DNA of 64,000 nt, taken from positions 62,001-126,000 of the forward strand of contig NZ_JWJH01000011.1 in NCBI RefSeq assembly GCF_000949865.1. Direction: 5' to 3'. The DNA is from Rhizobium nepotum 39/7 (GTDB lineage: Bacteria; Pseudomonadota; Alphaproteobacteria; Rhizobiales; Rhizobiaceae). The notes beneath the pieces were generated by a model that ran no database searches, had not been told where the DNA came from, and saw only the letters and a list, made by a program, of their open reading frames with translations. Shown in pieces: positions 54,388 to 62,884 of the stretch; the stretch's first letter is position 1, and every line of letters begins with the position of its first letter. Both the position numbers and the translations under genes were made by a program.

Positions 54388-54924
54388 TCACCCCGCCGCC
54401 TGAACCGTTGAAATTTCAAGTTCGACGGGTTCGATTGCGAAAACCTCGCCCTCCGATTTGATCGTGACGCCCGCGACGTTGCGCGCCGTGTCCGGATCGT
54501 TCAGCATGGCTTCCTTGTTGATTTCTTCTTTTTCGCGGATGAAAGCTTTCAGGCCGAGAGCCTTCAGGGCTTCAAGGACAGCTTCAGCACCACGGATCGA
54601 AACGCTGGCGGGAAGTGAGCGCCACCGGACGCTGCCCGTACCGAAGTCATGGAATTTCACCTTGTCGTTATTGGTGAGGATCATGCGATTGGCTTCGCAC
54701 CATGCCTGCACACCGCGCTCATGCTCCGCCAGCTCTTCGGCCATCATGGCGGTATCAGTTTCGAACCTCTCACCGATAAGCCTGATAGCTTCTTCAGCCT
54801 TTGCCTTCTGCGCGTGAATGGCGCGGCGAAGGGTGCCGATGCGACCGACAGCCCAAATTGCGTCATGACGGCTCTGCGGCACGCGGGAGATGGCCATGGG
54901 CTTGCTTTTCTTTGCAGATTTCAT
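54388..54924 (-). CDS. gam: Host-nuclease inhibitor Gam
   Basis: A 178-residue Mu Gam-family protein that binds double-strand ends and blocks host exonucleases. Long helical N-terminal half (RIGTLRRAIHAQKAKAEEAIRLIG and HERGVQAWCEANRMI), then FGTGSVRWRSLPASVSI and the helix EAVLEALKALGLKAFIREKEEINKEAML. Full length. Confidence 0.9.
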   Translation of the reverse strand: MKSAKKSKPMAISRVPQSRHDAIWAVGRIGTLRRAIHAQKAKAEEAIRLIGERFETDTAMMAEELAEHERGVQAWCEANRMILTNNDKVKFHDFGTGSVRWRSLPASVSIRGAEAVLEALKALGLKAFIREKEEINKEAMLNDPDTARNVAGVTIKSEGEVFAIEPVELEISTVQAAG

Positions 54925-54941
54925 TCCGGTGTTTCCTTGTA

Positions 54942-55217
54942 TCAGGCGGTTTCGTTGGGATTGTTGGGAGGGGTGGTCTTGCGGGCGCGGATGAAGGCGG
55001 ACAGGGAGACAACATTCTCCGCAAACAGCGGGCGCAGATCGACCGGCGCGGCGGTCACCGAGTGGAGCGCCGCCTCCATGTCTTTCGCGTAGGCCTCGCA
55101 GGACGAAAGAAGGTTCGCGACGGTTCCGGCGGCTTCAGGCGGCAACGACGCGCCACCGGTCTCGTGGGCCTTCAGGTGAATTCGCAGGAGTGACAGGAGA
55201 GCCGAGAGCTTCAGCAT
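54942..55217 (-). CDS. Phage hypothetical protein
   Basis: A 91-residue helical protein (LKLSALLSLLRIHLKAHETGG, then a loop and SFLRPLFAENVVSLSAFIRAR). Not recognised. Start at 55217, with GGAAC just upstream. Confidence 0.5.
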   Translation of the reverse strand: MLKLSALLSLLRIHLKAHETGGASLPPEAAGTVANLLSSCEAYAKDMEAALHSVTAAPVDLRPLFAENVVSLSAFIRARKTTPPNNPNETA

Positions 55218-55230
55218 CTTTGGGTTCCTT

Positions 55231-55437
55231 TCAGTGGTCGGAGGCAAGGGCGACAGAGGACAAAAGCTGACCGTTGAGCGGCACATGAGGGCGGCCGGTC
55301 AGATATTCGATGGTCATTTCCATGTGCTTCGCCTCCATTTCGATGAGGCGAAGCGTTAGAAAAAGCTCCGGGGCATCCAGCCCGTTAACGAGCGGCAACA
55401 AACGGTCCCGCAGCTGCACGGCGGCATCAGACAACAT
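55231..55437 (-). CDS. Phage small hypothetical protein
   Basis: A 68-residue protein (LRDRLLPLVNGLDAPELFLTLRLIEMEAKHM). Not recognised. Overlaps the upstream gene by 11 bp. The CGTTAGAAA motif at 55354-55362 lies inside its coding region. Confidence 0.5.
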   Translation of the reverse strand: MLSDAAVQLRDRLLPLVNGLDAPELFLTLRLIEMEAKHMEMTIEYLTGRPHVPLNGQLLSSVALASDH

Positions 55438-55798
55438 CCCTGACCTCCGGTTCTTTCTGGTTTTCGGGGTTCTGCGGGCACGATCTGCATGCCAGCCACT
55501 GTTTCAGTTTGGCGGGATCGCTCTTCGCCATCGGCGCTTCGCGATGGCTTTTGCAGGTGCCGGGGGCAATGGCGTCACGAACATGCGGGCACCAAACCTG
55601 TTGCCCGTAGAGCGCCATGACCTTATGAGCGATCCGAGCCTGCACCTTGTTCATGCCTGCGCTGTATTTCCCGGCGCAGAGCAGCGATATCGCGGTGCGA
55701 GAAACGCCTAGCTCGTCACCGATATCCTTTTTGCTTCGCTTGGGCTTGGCAGCTTCAGCACGAAGGACATTTAGCCAGGTGGGATCGACAAGAGGCAT
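55427..55798 (-). CDS. Phage HTH protein with cysteine cluster
   Basis: A 123-residue protein. KRSKKDIGDELGVSRTAISLLCAGKY is a lambda-repressor-like helix-turn-helix, followed by CPHV, CKSH and CRSC cysteines that could bind zinc. Likely an early regulator. ATGA overlap with the upstream gene fixes the start at 55798. Confidence 0.65.
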   Translation of the reverse strand: MPLVDPTWLNVLRAEAAKPKRSKKDIGDELGVSRTAISLLCAGKYSAGMNKVQARIAHKVMALYGQQVWCPHVRDAIAPGTCKSHREAPMAKSDPAKLKQWLACRSCPQNPENQKEPEVRDVV

Positions 55799-56361
55799 CA
55801 GGCTTGCTTGGCGCATGGCGCGGCCTCTCTGGTGTTGGGGTCGTAGACAGTGCCATCGACGCTGCTGACGAGAGGGGCAAGCTGTCCCGAATTGCGGATG
55901 AGCCGATAGCGTATCTGGCCCCTTGCGCCGTTCGGCAATTCGATGAGGTATCCGGCCCGCTTAAGGGCGCGCAGATACTTTCCGGCTTCCACTTCCGGCC
56001 GCTTCAAGGGCCAGTTCGCTGCCATGACAAGCTCCGCCGCCACAAAAGCCCCGGACATCCGCATGACGGACCAAAGGCGCTGACGGAAGCTGTCGGCTGG
56101 CAGCGTGGGGGCGCGCGTCGGCTGTACCGGCGTCTGGACGACGCCGGTACGTTTAGCCTTCAGCCCCGCAATGGTCAGCTGGTAGCAACCAACCTTGCGC
56201 CGCTGGATGAGGCCAGCCGTCACCATCTTTCCCAAGACACGGAAAATCTGCGACCGGGACAAGCCCGCGACCTCTTCCAAGACCTCAACAGTCAGGCAGG
56301 CGCTTGGGGGAAGATGATTGAAGATGCGATCAAAATGCAGCGTCGATTTATCCTGCATCAT
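55798..56361 (-). CDS. Phage winged-helix protein
   Basis: A 187-residue protein: ACLTVEVLEEVAGLSRSQIFRVLGKMVTAG is a winged-helix DNA-binding segment and GYLIELPNGARGQIRYRLI a second wing-like part. Possibly replication- or transposition-associated. Coupled to the MuB-type gene by an ATGA overlap. Confidence 0.6.
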   Translation of the reverse strand: MMQDKSTLHFDRIFNHLPPSACLTVEVLEEVAGLSRSQIFRVLGKMVTAGLIQRRKVGCYQLTIAGLKAKRTGVVQTPVQPTRAPTLPADSFRQRLWSVMRMSGAFVAAELVMAANWPLKRPEVEAGKYLRALKRAGYLIELPNGARGQIRYRLIRNSGQLAPLVSSVDGTVYDPNTREAAPCAKQA

Positions 56362-57125
56362 GCCAACTCCGGCACCAAGATTGGCTTATTGGTACGGCGG
56401 TCATTCAAAACCGTCTGTCCGCCCATGTCGGCCATGGTGATGCCCTGCGGACCGGGATCGATACGCATGCCGAAACGCTCGATATTGGCGATGGCTTCCA
56501 GAACTTCCCGATTATACCCCTGCGAAACCTTGAGCACGAAATCGACAAGGCAATCCGCGACTTTGACTTCGCATTTCTGGTCGATGAGCATCGCCACATC
56601 GTCGCGGGTGGCCTTCTGGAAGCTGACGCGCTGGCTGATACGGCTCGAAATCTGCGGGAACCGGGAAATATTGTCGTTGACCTTGCCCATTCCGACGAGG
56701 ATCACCGGCAGCTCCAGCATGTCGGAGATATCCCGAACCGTTTCCAGCAGAGACGCCTTGCTGGAAATGTGGTCGGCTTCGTCAATCACGATGCCGAAGC
56801 TGCGGCGGGCCATCTGCGCGGCAGTATGGCGGCTGCCAAGTTCGCGCAGGATCGTTTCATACTTCTTTTCGATGCTGTGCGGCGGGCGGACTGGCAGGCT
56901 TTCCAGAAGCTCGTTCATGAACCACGCCGGTTTCCATTCCTGTTTGGCGCGCAGGTAAATCCAGCCGGTTTTCGCCACCCAATGTTTCAGGGTCGTGGTC
57001 TTTCCCAAGCCGGGAACACCATCGACAACGGCAAGGCACGCCTCCTGCGCCCCGCGATCCTCAAGCGCGGCGAGCGCTGAAAGAAGGCGTTTTACGTTGC
57101 TGGTCTCGACAAATACGTTTTTCAT
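56358..57125 (-). CDS. MuB-type AAA ATPase transposition protein
   Basis: A 255-residue ATPase that would bind target DNA and activate the transposase. Walker A is VVDGVPGLGKTTTL near residue 40 and Walker B is FGIVIDEADH, followed by sensor segment LVGMGKVND and an arginine-finger region SRISQRVSF. GAGGAAG lies 8 nt upstream of the start at 57125. Follows the transposase gene by 31 bp. Confidence 0.9.
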   Translation of the reverse strand: MKNVFVETSNVKRLLSALAALEDRGAQEACLAVVDGVPGLGKTTTLKHWVAKTGWIYLRAKQEWKPAWFMNELLESLPVRPPHSIEKKYETILRELGSRHTAAQMARRSFGIVIDEADHISSKASLLETVRDISDMLELPVILVGMGKVNDNISRFPQISSRISQRVSFQKATRDDVAMLIDQKCEVKVADCLVDFVLKVSQGYNREVLEAIANIERFGMRIDPGPQGITMADMGGQTVLNDRRTNKPILVPELA

Positions 57126-57156
57126 GCGTAGTTCTTCCTCGTGTGAATGATGGGTG

Positions 57157-59283
57157 TCAGGCAGCGGCGCGGATGATGTGTAGGAGCTGATCCACGTCGA
57201 TGCCGGACATTCGAAACAGGTCAATCGTGGTTTGCCTCTGGAGGCATCGACGCAAAACACCCACCTGATTGACCGACAGTTTTTCCGGATTTTCTAACGC
57301 CCAAGCCGCAAGTGCCTCGTCTGTTGCAAAGGTCTGCCTGCGGGTGGTTTCAGCAGCTCCGGTGGCTGCTGGAACGGTTTCGCCGTCACTGGTGATGAGC
57401 ACCGGACCGGCTGGCACCGGCGCTGGCTCATGGTCGATGATCGGCATGAAGGTTTGGATTGAGGCGTCGATGAATACGCCGGGTGACAACTCGGCTTCGA
57501 CTTCTGCAAGATGATCGTTGAGGCGGCGCGCACGGGCATTGGCGCGCTTTTCGATGGCAGCGCGTTCCATGGTGAGCGGAATGTATCGCTCCTCATTACC
57601 CGCAAAGATCGCCACGCAGATCAGGCGGCCCATGAGTTCTTCGCCCGATCTCCGGTCGATCTCACGAACCCAGACCTTGCTGGCGTCGTGAATATCGTAG
57701 CCAACCAGCACGTCTTCGCCGTGGAATTCTTCCAGCGCCAGATTGAAATAGCTGTTGGTCAACCATTCGATCATCGAGCGGCGGGTGCGGCGCTTCACAT
57801 ACGGACGGAACAGGTCGTTCTTTTCATGCTCCAGAACAGGCACGATCTCGAAGCCGGTGGAAACGTGATATTCCCAATACTGATCGGGCGACATTTTGCC
57901 CGGCAGCGAAGAATGAGGCTTGGCGTTATAGGAGGCGACGGCGTTCACGCATGCCGTTAGAAAATCCTGCCACGAAGGCAGACGACTGGATGCACCGAAT
58001 TCTCTGATATCCTTACGTGTTTCCTTGAAGGACTTCTGACGGGCCTGACGGTCCATGTCTTCGCCGATGTAGGTCGCATATTCCTTCGACAGTGGGTTCC
58101 AAACCAAACCGTTGAAACGCTCGATGATGCCGCGCGCCTGCGAATTCTGCGGCAACGAATGCAGCTTTGTGACGCCGAGGCGTTCGGTAACGCCGGTCAA
58201 CTGATTGTCCAGCACGTCATTCTTGAAGCCCGGTCCACGGTCCACATAGAAGATTGCAGGAATGCCGTTCTGCTCGCAGGCATGACGAAGGGCATCGACA
58301 ACGCCGATAGTGTTTTCTGCCAGACCAAAGGAGAAGCCGACGCAACGGCGCGTGGCGACATCAACGATGCTGGTGATTTCAGGCCGGAAAGGTTGGCCGT
58401 GGATCGGGTGTGCTACTTCGGCGTCGAATGTCTTGCCGTCAGCGGTGTAAACGCAGCCCGGCAGCAGATCGTCTGTCGAGCGCAAGGTGTACGCCATGCG
58501 GCTTTTCAGGGTCAGGGAGCCTTCACGGCCACGATGCTTCTCGACATTACCAAGCCGCGCCATGAGGCGGCGGACCTGATCGTAATTCGGCGGCATGATG
58601 TGCGCAGGCAACCCCTTCTTGAACTGTGCCAGCGCATCGGTCAGGCATGGCTTTTGCGGCTGCGCGTAAAAACGCAGGAATTGCCAGAACCATGACGGAA
58701 CGTCCTGCTTTTCCTTGGTCGGCAAAGGTGCCAGCGCGCCGACGCCAACGGTGTCGCGCAGCTTGAACCAGTCGTAAAGCGTGGCACGGCTAACGCTGGC
58801 CTTGTTGGCACGGTCATTGGCAACGCGCAGAATGGTTTCGGAGATTTCGACTGCTGCCGGATCGGCAAGAAACGACTGGATGGCCTGCCGCTGCGACATG
58901 CCGTTAGAAATCTGGTGCATATCAATGGCAGACAACACGGCAGAGCGCGCATTCATCACGTCGCGCTGGCGGGCCGACAGGTTTGCCGTCGAAAGCTTTT
59001 CCCGACGTGCAATCTCCTGCGTTTTCTTGGCCTGCTGACTGACCAGCACCAGTTCACGGTTACGCTCGCCGTGCAATGCGGCCTGCAAAGCTTCCGGCAA
59101 CAGGGAGATATGGTATTCGTAACCGCCGCCGCCTTCACTACCTTCGCGTTTCCGGCAAAGAGGGCTCGCCGCCCAACCTTCGTCGTTAATACGGTCCTGC
59201 ACACCGCGCTTGCTGTGTGGCATGGCTTTAAGCTTGAGACGGACACCGGCGGCGGCAATTTCCTGTGCGGAGTAATAGCTCAT
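57157..59283 (-). CDS. MuA-type DDE transposase
   Basis: A 708-residue DDE transposase. The N-terminal Mu-type HTH is YYSAQEIAAAGVRLKLKAMP with SKRGVQDRINDEG. The catalytic triad lies at VYTADGKTFDAEV, FYVDRGPGFKND and ARGIIERFNGL. Mu-transposase C-terminal and MuB-contact regions follow. It should act on the end sites described at 26212 and 63347. The start overlaps the upstream gene stop (ATGA). Confidence 0.94.
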   Translation of the reverse strand: MSYYSAQEIAAAGVRLKLKAMPHSKRGVQDRINDEGWAASPLCRKREGSEGGGGYEYHISLLPEALQAALHGERNRELVLVSQQAKKTQEIARREKLSTANLSARQRDVMNARSAVLSAIDMHQISNGMSQRQAIQSFLADPAAVEISETILRVANDRANKASVSRATLYDWFKLRDTVGVGALAPLPTKEKQDVPSWFWQFLRFYAQPQKPCLTDALAQFKKGLPAHIMPPNYDQVRRLMARLGNVEKHRGREGSLTLKSRMAYTLRSTDDLLPGCVYTADGKTFDAEVAHPIHGQPFRPEITSIVDVATRRCVGFSFGLAENTIGVVDALRHACEQNGIPAIFYVDRGPGFKNDVLDNQLTGVTERLGVTKLHSLPQNSQARGIIERFNGLVWNPLSKEYATYIGEDMDRQARQKSFKETRKDIREFGASSRLPSWQDFLTACVNAVASYNAKPHSSLPGKMSPDQYWEYHVSTGFEIVPVLEHEKNDLFRPYVKRRTRRSMIEWLTNSYFNLALEEFHGEDVLVGYDIHDASKVWVREIDRRSGEELMGRLICVAIFAGNEERYIPLTMERAAIEKRANARARRLNDHLAEVEAELSPGVFIDASIQTFMPIIDHEPAPVPAGPVLITSDGETVPAATGAAETTRRQTFATDEALAAWALENPEKLSVNQVGVLRRCLQRQTTIDLFRMSGIDVDQLLHIIRAAA

Positions 59284-59738
59284 TTCAGCCCCCTGACACG
59301 ACCAGCAAGGGCATCGCGGCGACGGGTGCGCTCTTCGATCTCGCGGTCCTCGCGCCAGATTTCGATGATGTCGGCGTAACGCTCCGGCACTGCAACAAAG
59401 CCCGCGAAATCGCAGACAAAGGCCAGCAACTCGTAGCAATCTGTCACTTCGAGAAGCGCGATAAAGCGCTCTAGCGTAATCTTGTGGTCGCGACGGGCTG
59501 GCGACGCATAGCAATCCAGCATGTTTTCGGTCACGCGCTGGCCGAGATGCTCTGACATGGCATCAGCGATTTGGGCGCGAGACATGTCGGATTTCAGCAT
59601 GGCGTGAGCGAGAACACGGGCGATCTTGACGTCGAGCGTGCCACCTTTCGATACTTCGGGATCGATCCGCGCCGCGACTTCGACCGGCGTGTAGTCGCGG
59701 AAGATATCAAGGGTAAGTGTGTCGCGGCGCTTCTTCAT
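59280..59738 (-). CDS. Phage helix-turn-helix protein
   Basis: A 152-residue protein upstream of the transposase. KSDMSRAQIADAMSEHLGQRVTENML is an HTH-like segment, followed by a helical tail with an acidic/basic alternation (WREDREIEERTRRRDALAGR). Common in alphaproteobacterial Mu-like phages; function unknown. Coupled on both sides. Confidence 0.65.
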   Translation of the reverse strand: MKKRRDTLTLDIFRDYTPVEVAARIDPEVSKGGTLDVKIARVLAHAMLKSDMSRAQIADAMSEHLGQRVTENMLDCYASPARRDHKITLERFIALLEVTDCYELLAFVCDFAGFVAVPERYADIIEIWREDREIEERTRRRDALAGRVRGLK

Positions 59739-60709
59739 CAGATACGGCCCCGGCGCTGGAGGGACGCGATAATGCGATCTTCATGCTCGATGATGACATC
59801 ATCCAGTTCATCGTCTTTCAGACCGGCTATGAACTTGCTCATTGTGGCAATGCTTTTCTGCAATTCCGCGAGGCGGGCATCGACTTGCGCGGCAACGATA
59901 TCGTTGGCGCCCGGCAGTGATTTGAGCGTTTTGGTTACTGCCGCGACTTTACGCTCCGTATGGGTCAGCACACGGCCGTTGGCGATGATCGCAAGGGCGT
60001 CGGGCACATTCGTTGCCTTCGGCGTTTGTGCGAAAAGGATATCAAGCACCTTGGCCTGATCTCCATGGGACTGCTCTGCGAGCTGCTTCAACCCGGCCTG
60101 ATGGTCAGCCAGCCATGTTCCGGCGCAACGGCCGCGCGAGGCGTCAGAAAGGTCCATCCAGATTTTAACGGCGAGTTCGATTGAACGGCGCGACATGCCG
60201 ATTTTCTCGGCTGTTACAGCGGAAAAACCGAGAACTTCCTCGCTGGCCGGATCAAAACGCAATTTTTGCGTTTTGATTTCTGACTTACGATCCCCACCAT
60301 GTTTTGCTTCTGGATAGAGGCGCTCATAAACCTGCTTCAACTCAAAAAGATGCTGGCAACGGTCGAGCTTGTTCAACTCGATACGGCCAAGGTTCTCCAT
60401 GACCTCTTCAAGCCGCGCATCATCGTCGGACGAGGCAAGCGAGATGGTAAGGGGAATGCTATTCCAACCCAGCAAACGCACAGCCTCAAGCCGCTTGCGT
60501 CCAGCGATCAGGCGATAGCGATTTCCGACAGCGCGGACGCGTATTGGATGTTGCAGCCCGGTGGTGGCGATTATTGCTGATAGTGCGACAGCCTCCTCGG
60601 GATCGAAATGGCGGGCACGATCTTCGGGAATATCAATCCATGTAAGGGGAGCTTGAACCACTTCCGGCTTCGACGGTTCAGCAAGTTCTGTCATCTTTGG
60701 TTTTGGCAT
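59738..60709 (-). CDS. ParB/Spo0J-like protein
   Basis: A 323-residue protein. The N-terminal ParB-nuclease fold contains LQHPIRVRAVGNRYRLIAGRKRLEAVRLLGW, with AGRKR in the CTP-binding GERR position. The central part is an HTH (GFSAVTAEKIGMSRRSIELAVKI) and the C-terminal part is helical. D3112/B3-type transposable phages carry a similar gene upstream of the transposase. It is a candidate binder of the scattered CGTTAGAAA motif. The start at 60709 is chosen from the conserved part. Confidence 0.8.
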   Translation of the reverse strand: MPKPKMTELAEPSKPEVVQAPLTWIDIPEDRARHFDPEEAVALSAIIATTGLQHPIRVRAVGNRYRLIAGRKRLEAVRLLGWNSIPLTISLASSDDDARLEEVMENLGRIELNKLDRCQHLFELKQVYERLYPEAKHGGDRKSEIKTQKLRFDPASEEVLGFSAVTAEKIGMSRRSIELAVKIWMDLSDASRGRCAGTWLADHQAGLKQLAEQSHGDQAKVLDILFAQTPKATNVPDALAIIANGRVLTHTERKVAAVTKTLKSLPGANDIVAAQVDARLAELQKSIATMSKFIAGLKDDELDDVIIEHEDRIIASLQRRGRI

Positions 60710-60827
60710 TTTTCGAACCTGAGATATCGGGATTTTCGATGCGGAGCCGCCTGCTGGAGGCGGTACGGCGGCTCCGCTGGATCGCGACGGACGCAAGAAC
60801 CGGATCGGCGCGATGAAAGAAGGGAGA

Positions 60828-61472
60828 TCAGGCAGCGGAAGCGTCGTACCTGTCCGCGATTTCACGCAAGCGGCTGGCAACCAGCTTTGCCGCCTTGGCC
60901 TCGGCATCGCGTTTGATTTCGGCAAGCGTTGCATCGAACAGTTTTGCTGCAAACGCTTCGAAATCATTGGACGCGCCAGCGCGGCCGGGTTCGGCAACAA
61001 TGCCAAGCACGTTGATGCGGCGTGTCTCTGGATCGATTTCGGCGGCGACTAGCGGGCGCTGAAAGGTAACTCCATCTGAAGACGGAAGGATCGCATCGAC
61101 TGCGGCGATTTGCAGCTTCGCGCCCTTCGACGGCACTGGCGTCACCGGAAATTCCGGCAGCGCAGCGGCAAGCTTTTCCTGCGCGGTCACACGGCGAGCC
61201 TGACGTTCGCCCGCAGGTTTTTCCAGAGGCTGATACGGTGGCTTCTGTTCTCCACCTGGGCGAGGGATAAGGTGCACCTGAACACCAGCGATCCAGCGCC
61301 TCACAATCGAGCGCGGTGGCGGATCGACATGGAGTAGACGCAAGTCCTGCGCGAAGTCCTGATAGGCCGTCTGGCCGTTATAGCTGACGGACTGCGCTTC
61401 ATCCCAAAGACGAGCGGCCGGCGTGATGGCGATTGCTGGCAAGTCGTGGAAGAAGGGTATGACTTCTCTCAT
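60828..61472 (-). CDS. Phage early hypothetical protein
   Basis: A 214-residue protein, N-terminal REVIPFFHDLPAIAITPAARLW and a C-terminal helical segment rich in Ala/Lys (FAAKLFDATLAEIKRDAEAKAAKLV). Not recognised. Coupled to the gene before it by an ATGA overlap. Confidence 0.55.
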   Translation of the reverse strand: MREVIPFFHDLPAIAITPAARLWDEAQSVSYNGQTAYQDFAQDLRLLHVDPPPRSIVRRWIAGVQVHLIPRPGGEQKPPYQPLEKPAGERQARRVTAQEKLAAALPEFPVTPVPSKGAKLQIAAVDAILPSSDGVTFQRPLVAAEIDPETRRINVLGIVAEPGRAGASNDFEAFAAKLFDATLAEIKRDAEAKAAKLVASRLREIADRYDASAA

Positions 61473-61732
61473 GCTGCACCGCCTTCCGGCAGGTGGCCGA
61501 GATCGCGGGCCATTGATAGGCTGCCGGAAACAAATGCCGCGATCTGTCCTGCACGGAAATGGACATCATGACCGGCCTCAATGTTGCGATAGGTTTCTTC
61601 GTACCAATCGTTCGCAGCGGCCTCTGCGCGATCTGCAAGCTCCAGTTCGGAAGCAAAGCCCTCAATGGCGTTACGAATTTCTGCATCGACGATGTCAGCG
61701 GCGGCTGGAGGGTTTGACAAATCCGTCCTCAT
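61469..61732 (-). CDS. Phage early hypothetical protein
   Basis: An 87-residue acidic helical protein (VDAEIRNAIEGFASELELADRAEAAANDWY). Not recognised. ATGA overlap with ner fixes the start at 61732. Confidence 0.55.
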   Translation of the reverse strand: MRTDLSNPPAAADIVDAEIRNAIEGFASELELADRAEAAANDWYEETYRNIEAGHDVHFRAGQIAAFVSGSLSMARDLGHLPEGGAA

Positions 61733-62028
61733 GCGGCCACCCACTTGTCAACAGCCGCGTTAGAGTTTTGACTTTCTAACGATGGGTATTTCGCGCTATC
61801 AAGAATGCGGGTTTTCCGAATGGGATACCGATCCGGGAAGAGTTCTTCGACTTTCGCGCCGAGGAAATCAGCAAGCGCCCTTTCAGCAGGGCGCACGGTT
61901 CGGGACCATACGGCCCGGAAGGTGTTGGGGTTTAGGCCATTGATTTCAGCCAGACCGGTGAGCGTCATACCACGCTCTTCGAGCTGCTTCTTGATCTCAG
62001 GCTTGGTCCACTTTTTGGGTTTGGACAT
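61729..62028 (-). CDS. ner: Ner-like early repressor
   Basis: A 99-residue Ner/Nlp-family HTH protein: KWTKPEIKKQLEERGMTLTGLAEINGLNPNTFRAVWSRTVRP is the Ner DNA-binding core (broken here by the quoting limit at GLNPNT). First gene of the early operon; Ner limits early transcription and repressor expression. AGGAG lies 6 nt before the ATG at 62028. A 9-bp-stem hairpin (62048-62071) precedes it. Confidence 0.85.
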   Translation of the reverse strand: MSKPKKWTKPEIKKQLEERGMTLTGLAEINGLNPNTFRAVWSRTVRPAERALADFLGAKVEELFPDRYPIRKTRILDSAKYPSLESQNSNAAVDKWVAA

Positions 62029-62047
62029 TAGGAACTCCTGCGACTGA

Positions 62048-62071
62048 AAGCGGATGTTGGCGCATCCGCTT
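62048..62071 (-). promoter_or_regulatory. Hairpin in early operon leader
   Basis: AAGCGGATG and CATCCGCTT form a perfect 9-bp stem with a 6-nt loop, 20 bp upstream of the ner start. It may be a Ner operator or an attenuator; on the plus strand it is followed by TTTG. Confidence 0.4.
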
Positions 62072-62130
62072 TTTGTTGGTGTTTGAAACGCATCAGCGCC
62101 CCGCAACAGCGCGGCGCACAAACAGGAGTA

Positions 62131-62184
62131 TTCCAAATGTGGATGAGTCGCAATCCCACATTTGGAATTTGATCCAAATATGGA
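62131..62184. promoter_or_regulatory. Repressor operator: three CCAAATRTGG copies
   Basis: TTCCAAATGTGG (62131-62142) and its perfect inverted copy CCACATTTGGAA (62156-62167) are 13 bp apart. A third copy, CCAAATATGG, lies at 62175-62184 over the repressor start codon. They sit between the divergent ner and repressor genes and would let the repressor shut both its own and the early promoter. Confidence 0.65.
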
Positions 62185-62884
62185 TGATAAAGAGCCGTTA
62201 GGTTTCCGCGAACGCGTGAAAGAAGCCATAAGAGTGGGGGGCGGCCCCGCCACTATGGCTTCCAAAACTGGAATTCCCGTCGGTACGATTAATAAGTACG
62301 TGGCTATGTCGAGCGCGGCATCGCTCTCTAATGTTGTTCGTATCTGTCGATCACTAGGTCTGACAGTCGATGAACTGATTTCCGGTCAAACTTCGCCTCC
62401 TCCGCGCGTGACGGAAAACCCACCCACGCAAATGGCCGGGCCGTCTTCATCAGCCCTAAATGGTGCTGATTTTATCGCACTTCCCTTCCTTGATATCCAT
62501 GCTTCGGCTGGCCCCGGTGCTATCGCGCCGATGCACGCAGAGGTGAGGACGGTAGTATCGTTTGAGCGCTCTTTCCTGCGAAATCTTGGTGCGATACCGG
62601 AGTGGTGTAAAATCATAGGCGCACGAGGCGACAGTATGACGCCAACGATACCGGACGGCGCGCTAATCGTGGTCGATCACAGTCAAACAGAAGTGGTAAA
62701 CGGCTGGATTAGTGTCGTGGATGTCGGCGGCGATCTGCTTGTTAAAAGAGTGCGGCGGCGGCTGGACGGCACGATTGAGTTGGTTTCTGACAACCCGATC
62801 TACCCGGTCGAAACAATAGGAGCCGACAGAATTGATCAGCTCACAATAATCGGTCGCGTCGTTTATTTTTGTCGCGCACCGTAA
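62180..62884 (+). CDS. S24-peptidase phage repressor (CI/c-like)
   Basis: A 234-residue immunity repressor. The N-terminal HTH is GGGPATMASKTGIPVGTINKYVAM, and the C-terminal LexA/S24 domain has the catalytic Ser in IIGARGDSMTPTIPDGALIVVD and Lys in VKRVRRR, so it can probably cleave itself on SOS induction. That differs from the Mu c repressor, which has no S24 domain. The ATG lies in the third operator copy, allowing autorepression. Confidence 0.9.
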   Translation: MDDKEPLGFRERVKEAIRVGGGPATMASKTGIPVGTINKYVAMSSAASLSNVVRICRSLGLTVDELISGQTSPPPRVTENPPTQMAGPSSSALNGADFIALPFLDIHASAGPGAIAPMHAEVRTVVSFERSFLRNLGAIPEWCKIIGARGDSMTPTIPDGALIVVDHSQTEVVNGWISVVDVGGDLLVKRVRRRLDGTIELVSDNPIYPVETIGADRIDQLTIIGRVVYFCRAP

